Positions 9,900-19,524 of a stretch of 51,582 nt of DNA are shown in pieces (position 1 is the stretch's first letter; every line of letters begins with the position of its first letter). The translations under genes were made by a program, and so were the position numbers. The stretch spans positions 1-51,582 of the forward strand of contig JAAEOR010000006.1 of the NCBI GenBank assembly GCA_024222895.1, in the 5' to 3' direction. The notes below the pieces were generated by a model. That model saw only the letters and a list, made by a program, of their open reading frames with translations, had not been told where the DNA came from and made no database searches. Source of the stretch: Hyphomicrobiales bacterium (GTDB taxonomy: Bacteria; Pseudomonadota; Alphaproteobacteria; Rhizobiales; Kaistiaceae).

Positions 9900-9930
9900 T
9901 ACCAAGGGTCCTTTTCAGCACCCTTGGTAT
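9900..9930. repeat. Inverted repeat TACCAAGGGT-N10-ACCCTTGGTA (terminator-like hairpin or remnant of the dispersed repeat at 37251)
   Basis: 10-bp perfect arms seen directly; shares ACCAAGGGT with the MITE-like TIRs. Confidence 0.5.
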
Positions 9931-10013
9931 TACAGATGTTTCTGCCGCGCCATGGGCGCAGATGTAGCCGAGATCGAGATCGTGGACTTTATGTCTGCTT
10001 GTAGAGTTGTCCT

Positions 10014-11378
10014 ATGGCCAATCGCAAATGGTGGATCCTTGCCGCAATGGGGGCCGTTTTCGGTCTGCTGCTGCTGGATGAAACGGTGGTCGGTGTCGCG
10101 CTCCCGACGATCAAACGCGAACTTGGGCTCACACAGATAGAGACCCATTGGGTCGTCAACGCCTACCTATTGCTGTTTGCGGGCTTTGCCGCCGCGGCCG
10201 GCAAGCTCGGCGATATCATCGGGTTGAAGGTCCTCTTCGTCTTGGGCGGTGCGCTTTTCGCCCTTGCCTCGCTTGCCTCCGGTCTGGCGCAGGACGCGGT
10301 CTGGATCATCACGGCTCGGGCGATTCAGGGACTCGGCGCAGCGGTTATATTCCCGGGCTCGCTAGCCCTGATCACCAATGCTTTTCCGAGCGACCAGCGC
10401 GGTATGGCACTTGGCATTTACGGTTCGACCGGAGCCACTTTTCTATCGCTGGGTCCACTCATCGGCGGTTCCCTCTCCGACCTGCTCTCATGGCGTTGGA
10501 TCTTCTGGATCAATCCGCCAATCGTTGCAATCATCACGATCATCGTCTTGACGTTCTGGATCGAGCCCAAGCGGGACGAAAAGAAGACCGCGATCGACCT
10601 GAAGGGCCTGCTCACACTCGTGGGTGGACTGGGCCTGTTCGTATTTGCGCTCATGCAGGGTCCCGAATGGGGCTGGCGAGTTCCGACTGTCTGGATCCCG
10701 CTTGTCTTGGGCGCGGTGTTCTTGACTGTCTTCGTTTTGATCGAAAGCCGGGCCCGCCAACCCCTGATCGCTGTTGGCCTCTTTCGCCAGCCAGATTTCT
10801 GCGCATTCAACCTGGTCATCTTCATTGGCCAGTTCAGCAAGGTGGTGATGTTCGTGTTTGGCGCGCTCTATCTTCAAGACGTTCTGAACATGAGTGCGCT
10901 GGTCGCGGGGGTCGCATTGCTTCCGGCTGTCGCGCCGACGCCATTCATCGCCGCCCCGGTGGGAAAACTGACTGATCGGGCCAGTTCCCGCTTGCTAGCG
11001 CTTGGTGGACTCCTGGCCACGGCACTTGCAACCCTCTGGCTCGCACTTGCCACCACCTGGGGAGACTATCTCGCGTTGGTGCCGGCATTGATTGTGTGGG
11101 CGATTGCACAGCCATTTCTCTTCATGCCGGGGCAGAGGGCGGTCATGAACGCGGTCCCTGCCGGGATGCAGGGTGAAGCCGGCGGCATCGCCATGACGTC
11201 ACGGCTGCTGGGTGGCGTTACCGGCATGACGGTAAGTGGAACCTTGCTTGCTTCGACCGAGGCTTATTGGCTGGTGTTTCTTACCGCCGGATGGGTGACC
11301 GCGGCTGTTCTCGCCTATGCCTGGTTCGCAATGGCCAGGCAGCCTCGCGTGCCTTCCATTCAACGCCCTCGCTCATAA
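10014..11378 (+). CDS. MFS transporter, DHA2/EmrB-like
   Basis: LLLLDETVVGVALPTIKRELGLTQIETHWVVNAYLLLFAGFAAAAGKLGD; multiple TM segments. Confidence 0.92.
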   Translation: MANRKWWILAAMGAVFGLLLLDETVVGVALPTIKRELGLTQIETHWVVNAYLLLFAGFAAAAGKLGDIIGLKVLFVLGGALFALASLASGLAQDAVWIITARAIQGLGAAVIFPGSLALITNAFPSDQRGMALGIYGSTGATFLSLGPLIGGSLSDLLSWRWIFWINPPIVAIITIIVLTFWIEPKRDEKKTAIDLKGLLTLVGGLGLFVFALMQGPEWGWRVPTVWIPLVLGAVFLTVFVLIESRARQPLIAVGLFRQPDFCAFNLVIFIGQFSKVVMFVFGALYLQDVLNMSALVAGVALLPAVAPTPFIAAPVGKLTDRASSRLLALGGLLATALATLWLALATTWGDYLALVPALIVWAIAQPFLFMPGQRAVMNAVPAGMQGEAGGIAMTSRLLGGVTGMTVSGTLLASTEAYWLVFLTAGWVTAAVLAYAWFAMARQPRVPSIQRPRS

Positions 11379-11582
11379 GACCGGATCGGCTGCTCGTCAT
11401 TTGATGTTGCTCTCCTGTACGAATACCTGAGTCGTCGGCCGTGAGCGGCGAGTTCTTTGCTTGCCAATGCCCGCCCCTGGAGCCAATAGTGGCTCGGAGA
11501 GCCGGTCATCCGGTGGATGTCGGCTGAGATCTCGAAGCGCTTCATCTGGGAAAGCGACTTCGTGCATCAAAGGTGCAAAATC

Positions 11583-12071
11583 ATGCGTCTCGCCCACCTT
11601 TTCGGCTTCCTTTTAGTGTTTCCCCTAGTGGCCGCATCGGCATCTGCCGATGTTGTCATCGACGAGACGACACACCCAAAGTTTCTCTTTGTCATGAGCG
11701 CCAAATCGGGCTCGTTTGAAGCGAACACCCTGACGCTCACCGATGTCCCAGCCGTCGTCTATTTCAGTGACCGACCGGCACGCATCGCCGGCCACACGAG
11801 CGTCCAATCCTTCGTCGATGACTGGTTTAATTCCTCTACTGACAGTCTTGCGAAAGATCCTCCGAATGCAACGCTCTCGGTACTCGGCAAGGATGCCATT
11901 CAGGACTCTGTGATGAAGCTAGTGAACGTCAGTATCGACGGTGGTACTGTGCACTTCACCATCCAGATTCTCGAAGGGTCCTTACCGGAGGGCCCGCTCG
12001 GGCCGATGTCGTTGTTTATTGACGAGGCTACCACTGGGTATTGGGAAAGCGAAGGATTTGATCGGCCGTAG
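11583..12071 (+). CDS. Exported hypothetical protein
   Basis: Signal-peptide-like MRLAHLFGFLLVFPLVAASASA; ATG 11583 in frame with the longer ORF. Confidence 0.6.
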   Translation: MRLAHLFGFLLVFPLVAASASADVVIDETTHPKFLFVMSAKSGSFEANTLTLTDVPAVVYFSDRPARIAGHTSVQSFVDDWFNSSTDSLAKDPPNATLSVLGKDAIQDSVMKLVNVSIDGGTVHFTIQILEGSLPEGPLGPMSLFIDEATTGYWESEGFDRP

Positions 12072-12314
12072 CAGAGTGGCTTTGGTTCGTATGATTTCTC
12101 GGTAGATCGAACTGGCGCGCGACTGAAGCCCCATGCCCAATCGCGCGCCCAACAAGCGGGGCTCCGGCCGCGTCTACCGTTGGATTATCGGCGGATATAT
12201 AGTTTCCGGCGAAGTGCACCATGAATTGCTTGGAAGCGTGGCCGGAGCTGGCCAACAGGACTGCTTCGAAGCGCGTGGAGGGGGTTCGGTGTCGAACCGC
12301 TGGAGCCGATTCCC

Positions 12315-12881
12315 GTGGCAACAGTAACGCTGCGGAATCTCACCAGGCAGTACGGCGACGGGATAAAGGCTGTTGACGGGCTAAGCCTTGATGTGGCCGA
12401 CGGCGGGTTTCTCGTCCTGGTGGGGCGGTCCGGCTGCGGAGAGTCGACGGCCCTGAAGATGATCGCCGGACTGGAGGATACTACCGATGGCATGGCCTGC
12501 CGCTCGGCGTTTTTGGTTCTGACGCCGGTGGTGGCGACATTGCCACAGGATCTTGGTAATGCGGCGCGGGTCGACGGCGCCACGGAACTGAAGATCTTCA
12601 GGCGGATCGTTCTGCCCTTGATGCGCCCTGGCCTGGCCTCCGTGGCCATACTCAATGGTGTGTGGATGTGGAACGAGTTCTTCATTCCGCTGATTGTCGC
12701 ATTCAAGGCCGAAAGCCAGACGATGCCGGTGGGCATCGTGTCGTTCGTCGGCACCTACTCGACCGAATGGGGACTGGTCTTCGCAAGCGTCGTCGTTTCA
12801 ACCCTACCGATCGTCATTGCCTTCCTTCTGATGACACGCCAGTTCGTCGCCGGACTCACGGCCGGCGCGATGAAGGGCTAG
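12315..12881 (+). pseudogene. Chimeric ORF: N-terminus of sugar ABC ATPase fused in frame to C-terminus of MalG/UgpE-type permease
   Basis: MATVTLRNLTRQYGDGIKAVDGLSLDVADGGFLVLVGRSGCGESTALKMIAGLEDTTDG (ATPase, Walker A Lys replaced by Glu) continues directly into LPQDLGNAARVDGATELKIFRRIVLPLMRPGL...FVAGLTAGAMKG (permease EAA loop). Confidence 0.88.
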
Positions 12882-12910
12882 TTCGACCATTCACCAGGGG
12901 CTCCGGAAAA

Positions 12911-14065
12911 ATGAAAATCACAGCCATTCGCGCCTACCCCGTGTGGGTCGACCATCGCAATCAGCTGGTCGTCAAAGTCGAGACCAGCGACGGCCTCTAC
13001 GGCTGGGGCGAAAGCGGCCTGTCCGGCAGGGAGAAGGCAGTTGTCGGTGCGATCGAGCATTATGAGCAATTTCTTGTCGGGCGCGATCCCCGGCAAATCG
13101 GGGCGTTATGGCAGGAAATGTATCGCTCCCAGTATTTCGAAGGCGGCCGCGTCTTGCAGGCGGCGGTCTCGGCGATCGATATCGCCCTGCACGATATCAA
13201 GGGCAAGGCGCTCGGGGTTCCGGTCTACGAACTGCTCGGTGGCAAGCAACGGGACCGGATACCGACTTTCGCCAGCACCTCTTCGGCAGATGCCGGGACT
13301 GCGATCGAGCAGGCGAAGGAACTGGTCGGCCGAGGCTGGAACTGCGTCCGTCTGTTTCCCGACTTCAGCGACGACGCGGTCTTTGAGCCGCGCGAGAGCA
13401 TCGCTGCCACGGCCGACATGTGCACCAAGGTGCGGGAAGCATTGGGTCCCGGCGTGGTCCTCGGCATCGACTGGCACCATCGCCTGTCGGTGGCGGAGGC
13501 CGCATCATTTTGCAACAAGCTGTCGGCCGGGACCCTTGATTTTCTCGAGGAACCCATCCGCGACGAGGTGCCGGAGGCTTATGAAGCGCTCCGCCGGATG
13601 ACGGACATACCATTCGCCATTGGCGAAGAGTTCTCCTCCAAGTGGCAGTTTGTCCCCTACATTGAACGTAGCATTCACCAGTTCAACCGCATCGATGTGT
13701 GCAATGTCGGCGGTTTAACCGAGGCGATGAAGGTCGCCGGATGGAGTGAAGCGCATTATGTCGACCTGATGCCACACAATCCGTTGGGGCCGATCTGCAC
13801 CGCCGCGACGATCCACCTGTCGGCTGCGGTCGCCAATTTTTCATGGTTGGAGACCCGCGTCGGTGTGAGTGATGATGGCTATATGAGCAAAGCGGACACT
13901 TCGCTTTTTCCGCTCCACCCACAACTCGACGGAGCGTCTTACCCGGTCGGCGATTTGCCGGGACTGGGTATCGAGGTCGACGAGGAGCGGATCAGTAAGT
14001 CAAGCTTTGAGTTCTGGGAAGCGCCGCATCTCAAGCGTCGCGACGGGTCGGTCACCAACTGGTAG
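12911..14065 (+). CDS. Enolase-superfamily (mandelate racemase/galactonate dehydratase-like) protein
   Basis: MKITAIRAYPVWVDHRNQLVVKVETSDGLYGWGESGLSGRE...FLEEPIRDEVPEAYEALRRMTDIPFAIGEEFSSKW...MPHNPLGPICTAATIHL. Confidence 0.93.
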   Translation: MKITAIRAYPVWVDHRNQLVVKVETSDGLYGWGESGLSGREKAVVGAIEHYEQFLVGRDPRQIGALWQEMYRSQYFEGGRVLQAAVSAIDIALHDIKGKALGVPVYELLGGKQRDRIPTFASTSSADAGTAIEQAKELVGRGWNCVRLFPDFSDDAVFEPRESIAATADMCTKVREALGPGVVLGIDWHHRLSVAEAASFCNKLSAGTLDFLEEPIRDEVPEAYEALRRMTDIPFAIGEEFSSKWQFVPYIERSIHQFNRIDVCNVGGLTEAMKVAGWSEAHYVDLMPHNPLGPICTAATIHLSAAVANFSWLETRVGVSDDGYMSKADTSLFPLHPQLDGASYPVGDLPGLGIEVDEERISKSSFEFWEAPHLKRRDGSVTNW

Positions 14066-14147
14066 GGGGCAGCGCCATCGACCGGTGTTCTCCTGGCCGT
14101 TACCTCCGGCGGTTTGCTGCGCGGTCGTTCCTTGGCCGGGCGAGAGT

Positions 14148-14336
14148 TCAGCCGGTGGGCTTTGCCTCGCGAACCCTGAGCTGCTTGTACACCTGGTCCC
14201 CCGCACCGGCGATATGGCGCAGAATGACTTCACGAGCGCCGGCGGCGTCATTGTTGCGAAATGCGGCAATGAGTTCGCGATGTTCGATATTCACTGCTTC
14301 CCTGCGCTTCGGGTGATCCCGTGCCGAGTGAACGGG
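14148..14336 (-). pseudogene. C-terminal fragment of a GntR/FadR-type regulator (FCD domain)
   Basis: Minus-strand reading VHSARDHPKRREAVNIEHRELIAAFRNNDAAGAREVILRHIAGAGDQVYKQLRVREAKPTG*, starting immediately after the L,D-transpeptidase stop codon. Confidence 0.7.
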
Positions 14337-14951
14337 TCAGTCCAGGACAACCACCCGGGCGCGCAGGCGAACCCGATCGTAGAGATCGATGACATGATCG
14401 TTCAGCATACGAATACAACCCGACGAGGCAGCCTTTCCGATCGAATCCGGACGGTTGGTTCCGTGAATCCGGTACTCCGAGAATCCGAGATAGAGCGCTC
14501 TTGCGCCGAGCGGGTTGTTCGGTCCGCCCTCAACGACGGTCGGAAGGGTGTTGCCCTTGGCCTTCTCGCGCTCGATCATCTCCTTAGGCGGCCGCCAGTC
14601 GGGCCATTCCCGTTTCTTGCGCACCCGCATCGAGCCCTCCCACTGATAGCCCTCTTTGCCGACCGCGATGCCATAGCGCAAAGCGTTGCCGTTGCCGGTA
14701 ATGAAGTAGAGGAAGCGTTCCGAGGTATCGATGATAATGGTGCCTTTGCGATAGTTGGTGCGATAGGACACCGGCGTTTTCCGAAGCGGCCGGTCGAGGA
14801 TCTCCTCGCCCGCCTGTGCGCTGGCTGCCAGCAAGCCGGGCTGGGCCGGAATCAAGGCGGAACCAGCAGCGATGAGCGCGGAAAGCGCAAGGATGCGGCC
14901 GCAGCGACGCACCGTGTGAGAAATGTCGTGCATCAACGAGCCCAACTCCAT
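14337..14951 (-). CDS. L,D-transpeptidase (YkuD family)
   Basis: RIHGTNRPDSIGKAASSGCIRMLNDHVIDLYDRV catalytic motif; N-terminal signal-like segment. Confidence 0.93.
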   Translation of the reverse strand: MELGSLMHDISHTVRRCGRILALSALIAAGSALIPAQPGLLAASAQAGEEILDRPLRKTPVSYRTNYRKGTIIIDTSERFLYFITGNGNALRYGIAVGKEGYQWEGSMRVRKKREWPDWRPPKEMIEREKAKGNTLPTVVEGGPNNPLGARALYLGFSEYRIHGTNRPDSIGKAASSGCIRMLNDHVIDLYDRVRLRARVVVLD

Positions 14952-15106
14952 ATCCTTTGAAGCGACGATCTAGCCCGCCCAGTGAACGGAAAACAAGGCA
15001 CTAATTTGGAGTGCGCTGTTGTTTCTTCAAGTAGAGAGTTCACAGTGCATTCGCCGTCGGGCCGGAGCACAGACAAGTCGGGCAGGTTGAGCAGAGATGG
15101 CTCCGC

Positions 15107-16504
15107 TCATGGTAGTGACGGCGGGCGCCGGTCGATTTCACCGAAGGCACGTTCATAGGCGCCGCAGAGCGATAGGATCGACACCTCGTCATTGATGCCG
15201 CCGACCACCTGAAGGCCGACCGGCAGTCCGGACTCAGAAAAGCCGACCGGCAGCGACGCAGCAGGCTGTCCGGTGAGGTTGAACGGATAGGTGTAATAAA
15301 CCCACGAGACGATTGTTCGGTCGGGCAGGCCTGGGGGAACGTTTGTACCAGCGGCGAAGGCCGGCGTTGGCAGTGTCGGTGAGACAAGCAGATCATAGGT
15401 CTCAAACAGTTGCCGCATCGTCTCGCGAAACGCGTAGCGTTCGAACACCTTGCCGTAATAGTCGCCCATTTCCTGGGCAACCGCGACTTTCAGTACCTCA
15501 AGAACGGCCGGGTCGAGGAGCTCCGGCGATCCATCGATGACGCCGCGCAACCGCGTGCCCACCCCGGCATAGAATTCGGCGTTCCAGAGATCGACCGGGT
15601 CGTCGATGACATGTTCGATTTCTTCCACCGCGTGGCCGAGTTCGCCGAGCCTGGCAACGGCCGCCGCGGTGACCGCGACGACCTCTGCGTCGGGCTTGGC
15701 GTATCCAAGCGTCGGGCTCCAGGCGATTTTCAGGCGCCGCTCCTGATTGACAGACGCGGAGAAGTCAGGCGTTGGTCCCGCGACCGAGAACGGGTCACGG
15801 CGGTCGTGCCCGGCGATCACCGAAAGAACTGCCGCTCCGTCTTCGACGGTGCGGGCAAGCGGCCCGACATGGGCGAGCGTCGGTGTCGCTGAAACCGGAA
15901 AGACGGGCACCCTTCCGAACTGGGCCTTGATCCCGAACAGTCCGGTCAACGAAGCCGGAATTCGGATGGAGCCCCCACCGTCAGTGCCGATGGCGTAGGG
16001 TACGAGGCCGGAAGCGACCATTGCGGCCGCGCCGCAACTGGACCCTCCCGGGGTCATATCGCGATTCCAGGGATTGCGGGTTACACCGGTCAGTGGACTG
16101 TCGCCGACGGCCTTGCAGCCAAACTCGCTCGTTGTCGACTTGCCAAGCAGGACCGCCCCGGCGGCGCGAAGCCGCTCGACCGCCGGGGCATCGACCGGGC
16201 AGGCCGTGTCGGGCGTGGCCCGTGATCCAAACCGCAGCGGCAGGTCCTTCTGGGCAATCAGGTCCTTGATGGATGTCGGAATCCCGTCAAGAGGAGACAG
16301 GCGCTCGCGCCGGACCTGGCGGGCCTCTGCCGCCCGGGCCATTGTCTTGGCGGACTCGATGTCGAGGGCGGCAAACATGTTGAGTGCCGGCTCCAGGGTC
16401 TCAAGCCGCCCAAGCACATCATCAAGGAGTTCAACCGGTGACAGTTCGAGTCTGTCGATTGCCACTGAGAGAAACGAGACGGTTGAGAACGCCAGCGATG
16501 TCAA
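15107..16504 (-). CDS. Amidase (amidase signature family)
   Basis: GIPTSIKDLIAQKDLPLRFGS...TPGGSSCGAAAMVASGLVPYAIGTDGGGSIRIPASLTGLFGIKAQFGRV. Confidence 0.94.
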   Translation of the reverse strand: MTSLAFSTVSFLSVAIDRLELSPVELLDDVLGRLETLEPALNMFAALDIESAKTMARAAEARQVRRERLSPLDGIPTSIKDLIAQKDLPLRFGSRATPDTACPVDAPAVERLRAAGAVLLGKSTTSEFGCKAVGDSPLTGVTRNPWNRDMTPGGSSCGAAAMVASGLVPYAIGTDGGGSIRIPASLTGLFGIKAQFGRVPVFPVSATPTLAHVGPLARTVEDGAAVLSVIAGHDRRDPFSVAGPTPDFSASVNQERRLKIAWSPTLGYAKPDAEVVAVTAAAVARLGELGHAVEEIEHVIDDPVDLWNAEFYAGVGTRLRGVIDGSPELLDPAVLEVLKVAVAQEMGDYYGKVFERYAFRETMRQLFETYDLLVSPTLPTPAFAAGTNVPPGLPDRTIVSWVYYTYPFNLTGQPAASLPVGFSESGLPVGLQVVGGINDEVSILSLCGAYERAFGEIDRRPPSLP

Positions 16505-16543
16505 GTGCCCCTCCCAGAGTTTGCGGCGTCGTTTCCGCTCGCA

Positions 16544-17248
16544 CTATTCGTCGAGAATCGCGACGGCACGGACCGGTGATCCTGAGCCGCCCTTGAACTT
16601 TATCGGCAGCCCCATGAACTCAAACTCGCCTTTGCCCAACAGTTCTTCCAGGTTCACCAACCACTCATAATGGGAGATGCCAAGGTCCCGGCAGAGGCGA
16701 TGCTGGGCAAAGATGTTGTTGGATGGCTTGTCCGTCGATGGTCCCTCGACACCATGCATGCGCGAGCCGCGATCAAAGAGCCACTGGGTTGCTTCGACGG
16801 TGAGTCCGGGATTACCCCAGACGATCTGCTTGCGATCACCCCAGTTGCGGTTGTGAAAACCGGTGCACAGAAGAACGATGTGGCCTTCGACCTTCACGCC
16901 GGCTGCTTCCTGGGCCGCCTCCATGTGCGCTTCGGTAATGTCTTCCAGGTCGTCGATGTGGCGGAGGTCGAAACACACCGCCTTGCCCATGAACAGGTCC
17001 AGCGGCATCTGATCCACGGGCAAGCCGTTTGGATTGACGTGGAGGAAGGCATCGACGTGGGTGCCGACGTGATCGAGCATGCCGATATAGTTGGTCTGAA
17101 ACGTCATGCGATCCTCGGGAACGCCGAGGTCGAAGGCGAGGGTCGTTTCGTGAGTGAGGGCTGTCAGGTAGATCGGACTCTGAAACAGCTTGTGGGCAGG
17201 CATGTTGTCTTCGACGGTGAGGCTAAGATCGACGATCCGGCGGGCCAT
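16544..17248 (-). CDS. Cyclase family protein (kynurenine-formamidase-like fold)
   Basis: MLDHVGTHVDAFLHVNPNGLPVDQMPLDLFMGKAVCFDL metal-binding motif HxGTHxD. Confidence 0.92.
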   Translation of the reverse strand: MARRIVDLSLTVEDNMPAHKLFQSPIYLTALTHETTLAFDLGVPEDRMTFQTNYIGMLDHVGTHVDAFLHVNPNGLPVDQMPLDLFMGKAVCFDLRHIDDLEDITEAHMEAAQEAAGVKVEGHIVLLCTGFHNRNWGDRKQIVWGNPGLTVEATQWLFDRGSRMHGVEGPSTDKPSNNIFAQHRLCRDLGISHYEWLVNLEELLGKGEFEFMGLPIKFKGGSGSPVRAVAILDE

Positions 17249-17296
17249 GGGTGATCTCCTCTCTAGGGGTTTAGGTTGCGGTGAACGTCCTTGCAG

Positions 17297-17550
17297 TCAC
17301 AGCATCTTTGCCGGCAACCAGGTGGCAAGTCCGGGGAAGATCGCGACGATCAGGACGAGGAGCAAAAGAATGATCCAATAGGGGATCGATCCGGTGAAGA
17401 TTCTCGCGAGCGTTGCCTGTGGATCCGAGACACAGCCCTTGACCGTGTAAACGCAGAGCCCAGGCGTCGGCGTCAAAAGGCCGGCTTCGATCGCGACGAT
17501 TCCGATGATGGCGACGAAAGGCTGGCCGATCGATTGCTCGGAGATCACGC
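17297..17550 (-). pseudogene. C-terminal remnant of TRAP transporter large permease (DctM-like)
   Basis: GQPFVAIIGIVAIEAGLLTPTPGLCVYTVKGCVSDPQATLARIFTGSIPYWIILLLLVLIVAIFPGLATWLP; upstream part replaced by transposase sequence. Confidence 0.8.
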
Positions 17551-17928
17551 CCCATGCACTTCGTGCGGAAGCCGGGAGCGCGTCCTCGACAGCCACGAGT
17601 GATCGGGAACCTTATCCCGGCTACCAAGCCGGAGAAAATCTCGCAACGAGAACGAGTCCAAACACCGCCAGACAAGACCACGCTCGCTGTCGATGCCTTC
17701 GAAATAGCCCACAATGTGCATGCGGAAATACCGACCAGGCGGCAGCGAAGGAGCTCCCATGCGAGCCGCGTAAAACGGCTTGCAAACTTCCTCCACAAAA
17801 GCATCGAAGCCGGCATCGGCCAATACCTTCTGCAGCTTGTCGTAGAAGGCGTGGCCCGGAGAACGCGGCATCTCAGCCCATGTCATCATCAGGTCGTCTT
17901 GAACCCCGGTCTCTCGCCGCATCGTCAT
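17551..17928 (-). mobile_element. N-terminal remnant of an IS transposase (DDE, IS5/IS1182-like N-terminal domain)
   Basis: MTWAEMPRSPGHAFYDKLQKVLADAGFDAFVEEVCKPFYAARMGAPSLPPGRYFRMHIVGYFEGIDSERGLVWRCLDSFSLRDFLRLGSRDKVPDHSWLSRTRSRLPHEVH then abrupt end. Confidence 0.82.
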
Positions 17929-18273
17929 CGCAAAAACCCTGCCCGAATCCCGATAGCTGCATTGAGTCAGTCAAACCTGACTTCGTCAACGGGCTGTTAG
18001 GGGCCCTGGCAGACGAGACGGTTTGCACAGGGTCCATAATCAAGGAGATGGCGGGCTCGCACGCCGGACCGCTCACAGGGTCGGAAGTGCCCGCCCGTCC
18101 GGCTTCAATGGGTTCTGCTGATTTATGGCGCACCGGAAGCACCCGGATTGCCTCACCCATCTGTTTATCGCCGCATGTTGCGTCACACGGCGTGCGAGGT
18201 TCTCCACCCCGCGAGATCAAAAGCGACTTACGAATTCAAACATCTCCCTATTCGAATTCAACCCAACGCACCG

Positions 18274-18298
18274 GGTCAATATCAAGAACCCTTGGTAT
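18274..18298 (-). repeat. Solo copy of the MITE-like terminal repeat
   Basis: GGTCAATATCAAGAACCCTTGGTAT; reverse complement matches the left TIR at 37251 with 2 mismatches over about 27 bp. Confidence 0.75.
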
Positions 18299-18375
18299 TG
18301 GTCTGTCCGCATCAGCAGGCGCATGGCGCCCGATGAACCGATAATCTGACGACGCTTTTGACGAAGAAATGTGCG

Positions 18376-19407
18376 CTAGTTTCGTATTGTCGCGCCAGGT
18401 GCCGGTGCCACGCTCAGCACCTGCTTCGGATTGGCGAATCGATTGTTGTCGATCCTGTAAAGCAGACTTTCAGCTACGGTCTCACCGATGGCGTAGGCCG
18501 GCGAACTGACGCTGGAGATGAGTGGAAGCGAGAACTGCCGGAAGGGAAACGCATTGAACCCGGCGACCATCAGGGTCTCCGGAATGGCCACGCCACGGCG
18601 CGAAGCGGCATGGATAGCTGCAATACCGATCTGGTCGTTGGCGCCGACAATGGCGTCTGGAATTCCAAGTCGGTCGAAAGCAGACAGGATCTGGTCGATC
18701 CCCGCCTGGAAGTCGGTCTCGTTACAGCCAATGCGGGTCACTTTGGCGCGGCGGTGGGCGGCTGCGCGCACGCCGGCTTCCCGCCGCTCAACCGCCGGCC
18801 AGGTATGGGTGGGGGCGGCGAAGACAATTCGCTCGGCGCCCGCGGCGAGCAGGGAATCGGCCAGATCACGGGCGCCGGCGAAGTCGTCCTGGAAGACCGA
18901 ACACGTGTCGGAAAGCTCCGGCATGTCATCCTGAATGATCGCAAGAGGATGGTGCAGGCGCTCGAGAATCCGGTAGATTTCGTGTCGGGATTCCCGGTCG
19001 CCGGAAGCGAAGACCGCCAACGCGTCGACGCCGGCGGCGTGGGCCACGATCTTCTTCAGTCCGTCGATATCCTGGACCCCGTTGATCATCAGTCCATATC
19101 CGGCATTGGCGAGCGCGTTGCTCATGCCGGCCGCAACTTCGTTGAGATAGGGATCGTCGAGAAAGCGGCGGTCAGGATGGACGATCGTCAGACCGATGGC
19201 GTATTCGCGCTGCATGCGCAGGCTGCGGCCGCTGCGTTGGGGCCGATAGCCGAGTTCGTCGATCACCGTAAGGATGCGCGTCTGCGTATCCTTTGAAACG
19301 CGTCCGGCGCGTGCGTTGATGACGTTCGAAACGGTCATCATCGAAACGCCGGCCTTGTCGGCCACATCCCGCAATGTCGGAGCGCGGCGCGAACCCGCAA
19401 AAGTCAT
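18376..19407 (-). CDS. LacI-family transcriptional regulator
   Basis: PTLRDVADKAGVSMMTVSNVINARAGRVSKDTQTRILTVIDELGYRPQ HTH. Confidence 0.95.
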   Translation of the reverse strand: MTFAGSRRAPTLRDVADKAGVSMMTVSNVINARAGRVSKDTQTRILTVIDELGYRPQRSGRSLRMQREYAIGLTIVHPDRRFLDDPYLNEVAAGMSNALANAGYGLMINGVQDIDGLKKIVAHAAGVDALAVFASGDRESRHEIYRILERLHHPLAIIQDDMPELSDTCSVFQDDFAGARDLADSLLAAGAERIVFAAPTHTWPAVERREAGVRAAAHRRAKVTRIGCNETDFQAGIDQILSAFDRLGIPDAIVGANDQIGIAAIHAASRRGVAIPETLMVAGFNAFPFRQFSLPLISSVSSPAYAIGETVAESLLYRIDNNRFANPKQVLSVAPAPGATIRN

Positions 19408-19524
19408 GGACGGTTACACTCCCTGGTTCGCCGCTTTCCCGGCTGAGTCATGCGGTCTCGCTGAAGACCCGGATTCAACTCGTCCCCGGTTGCTCGTTAA
19501 CCCGACTCGCAAGAGGCCGAGGTA

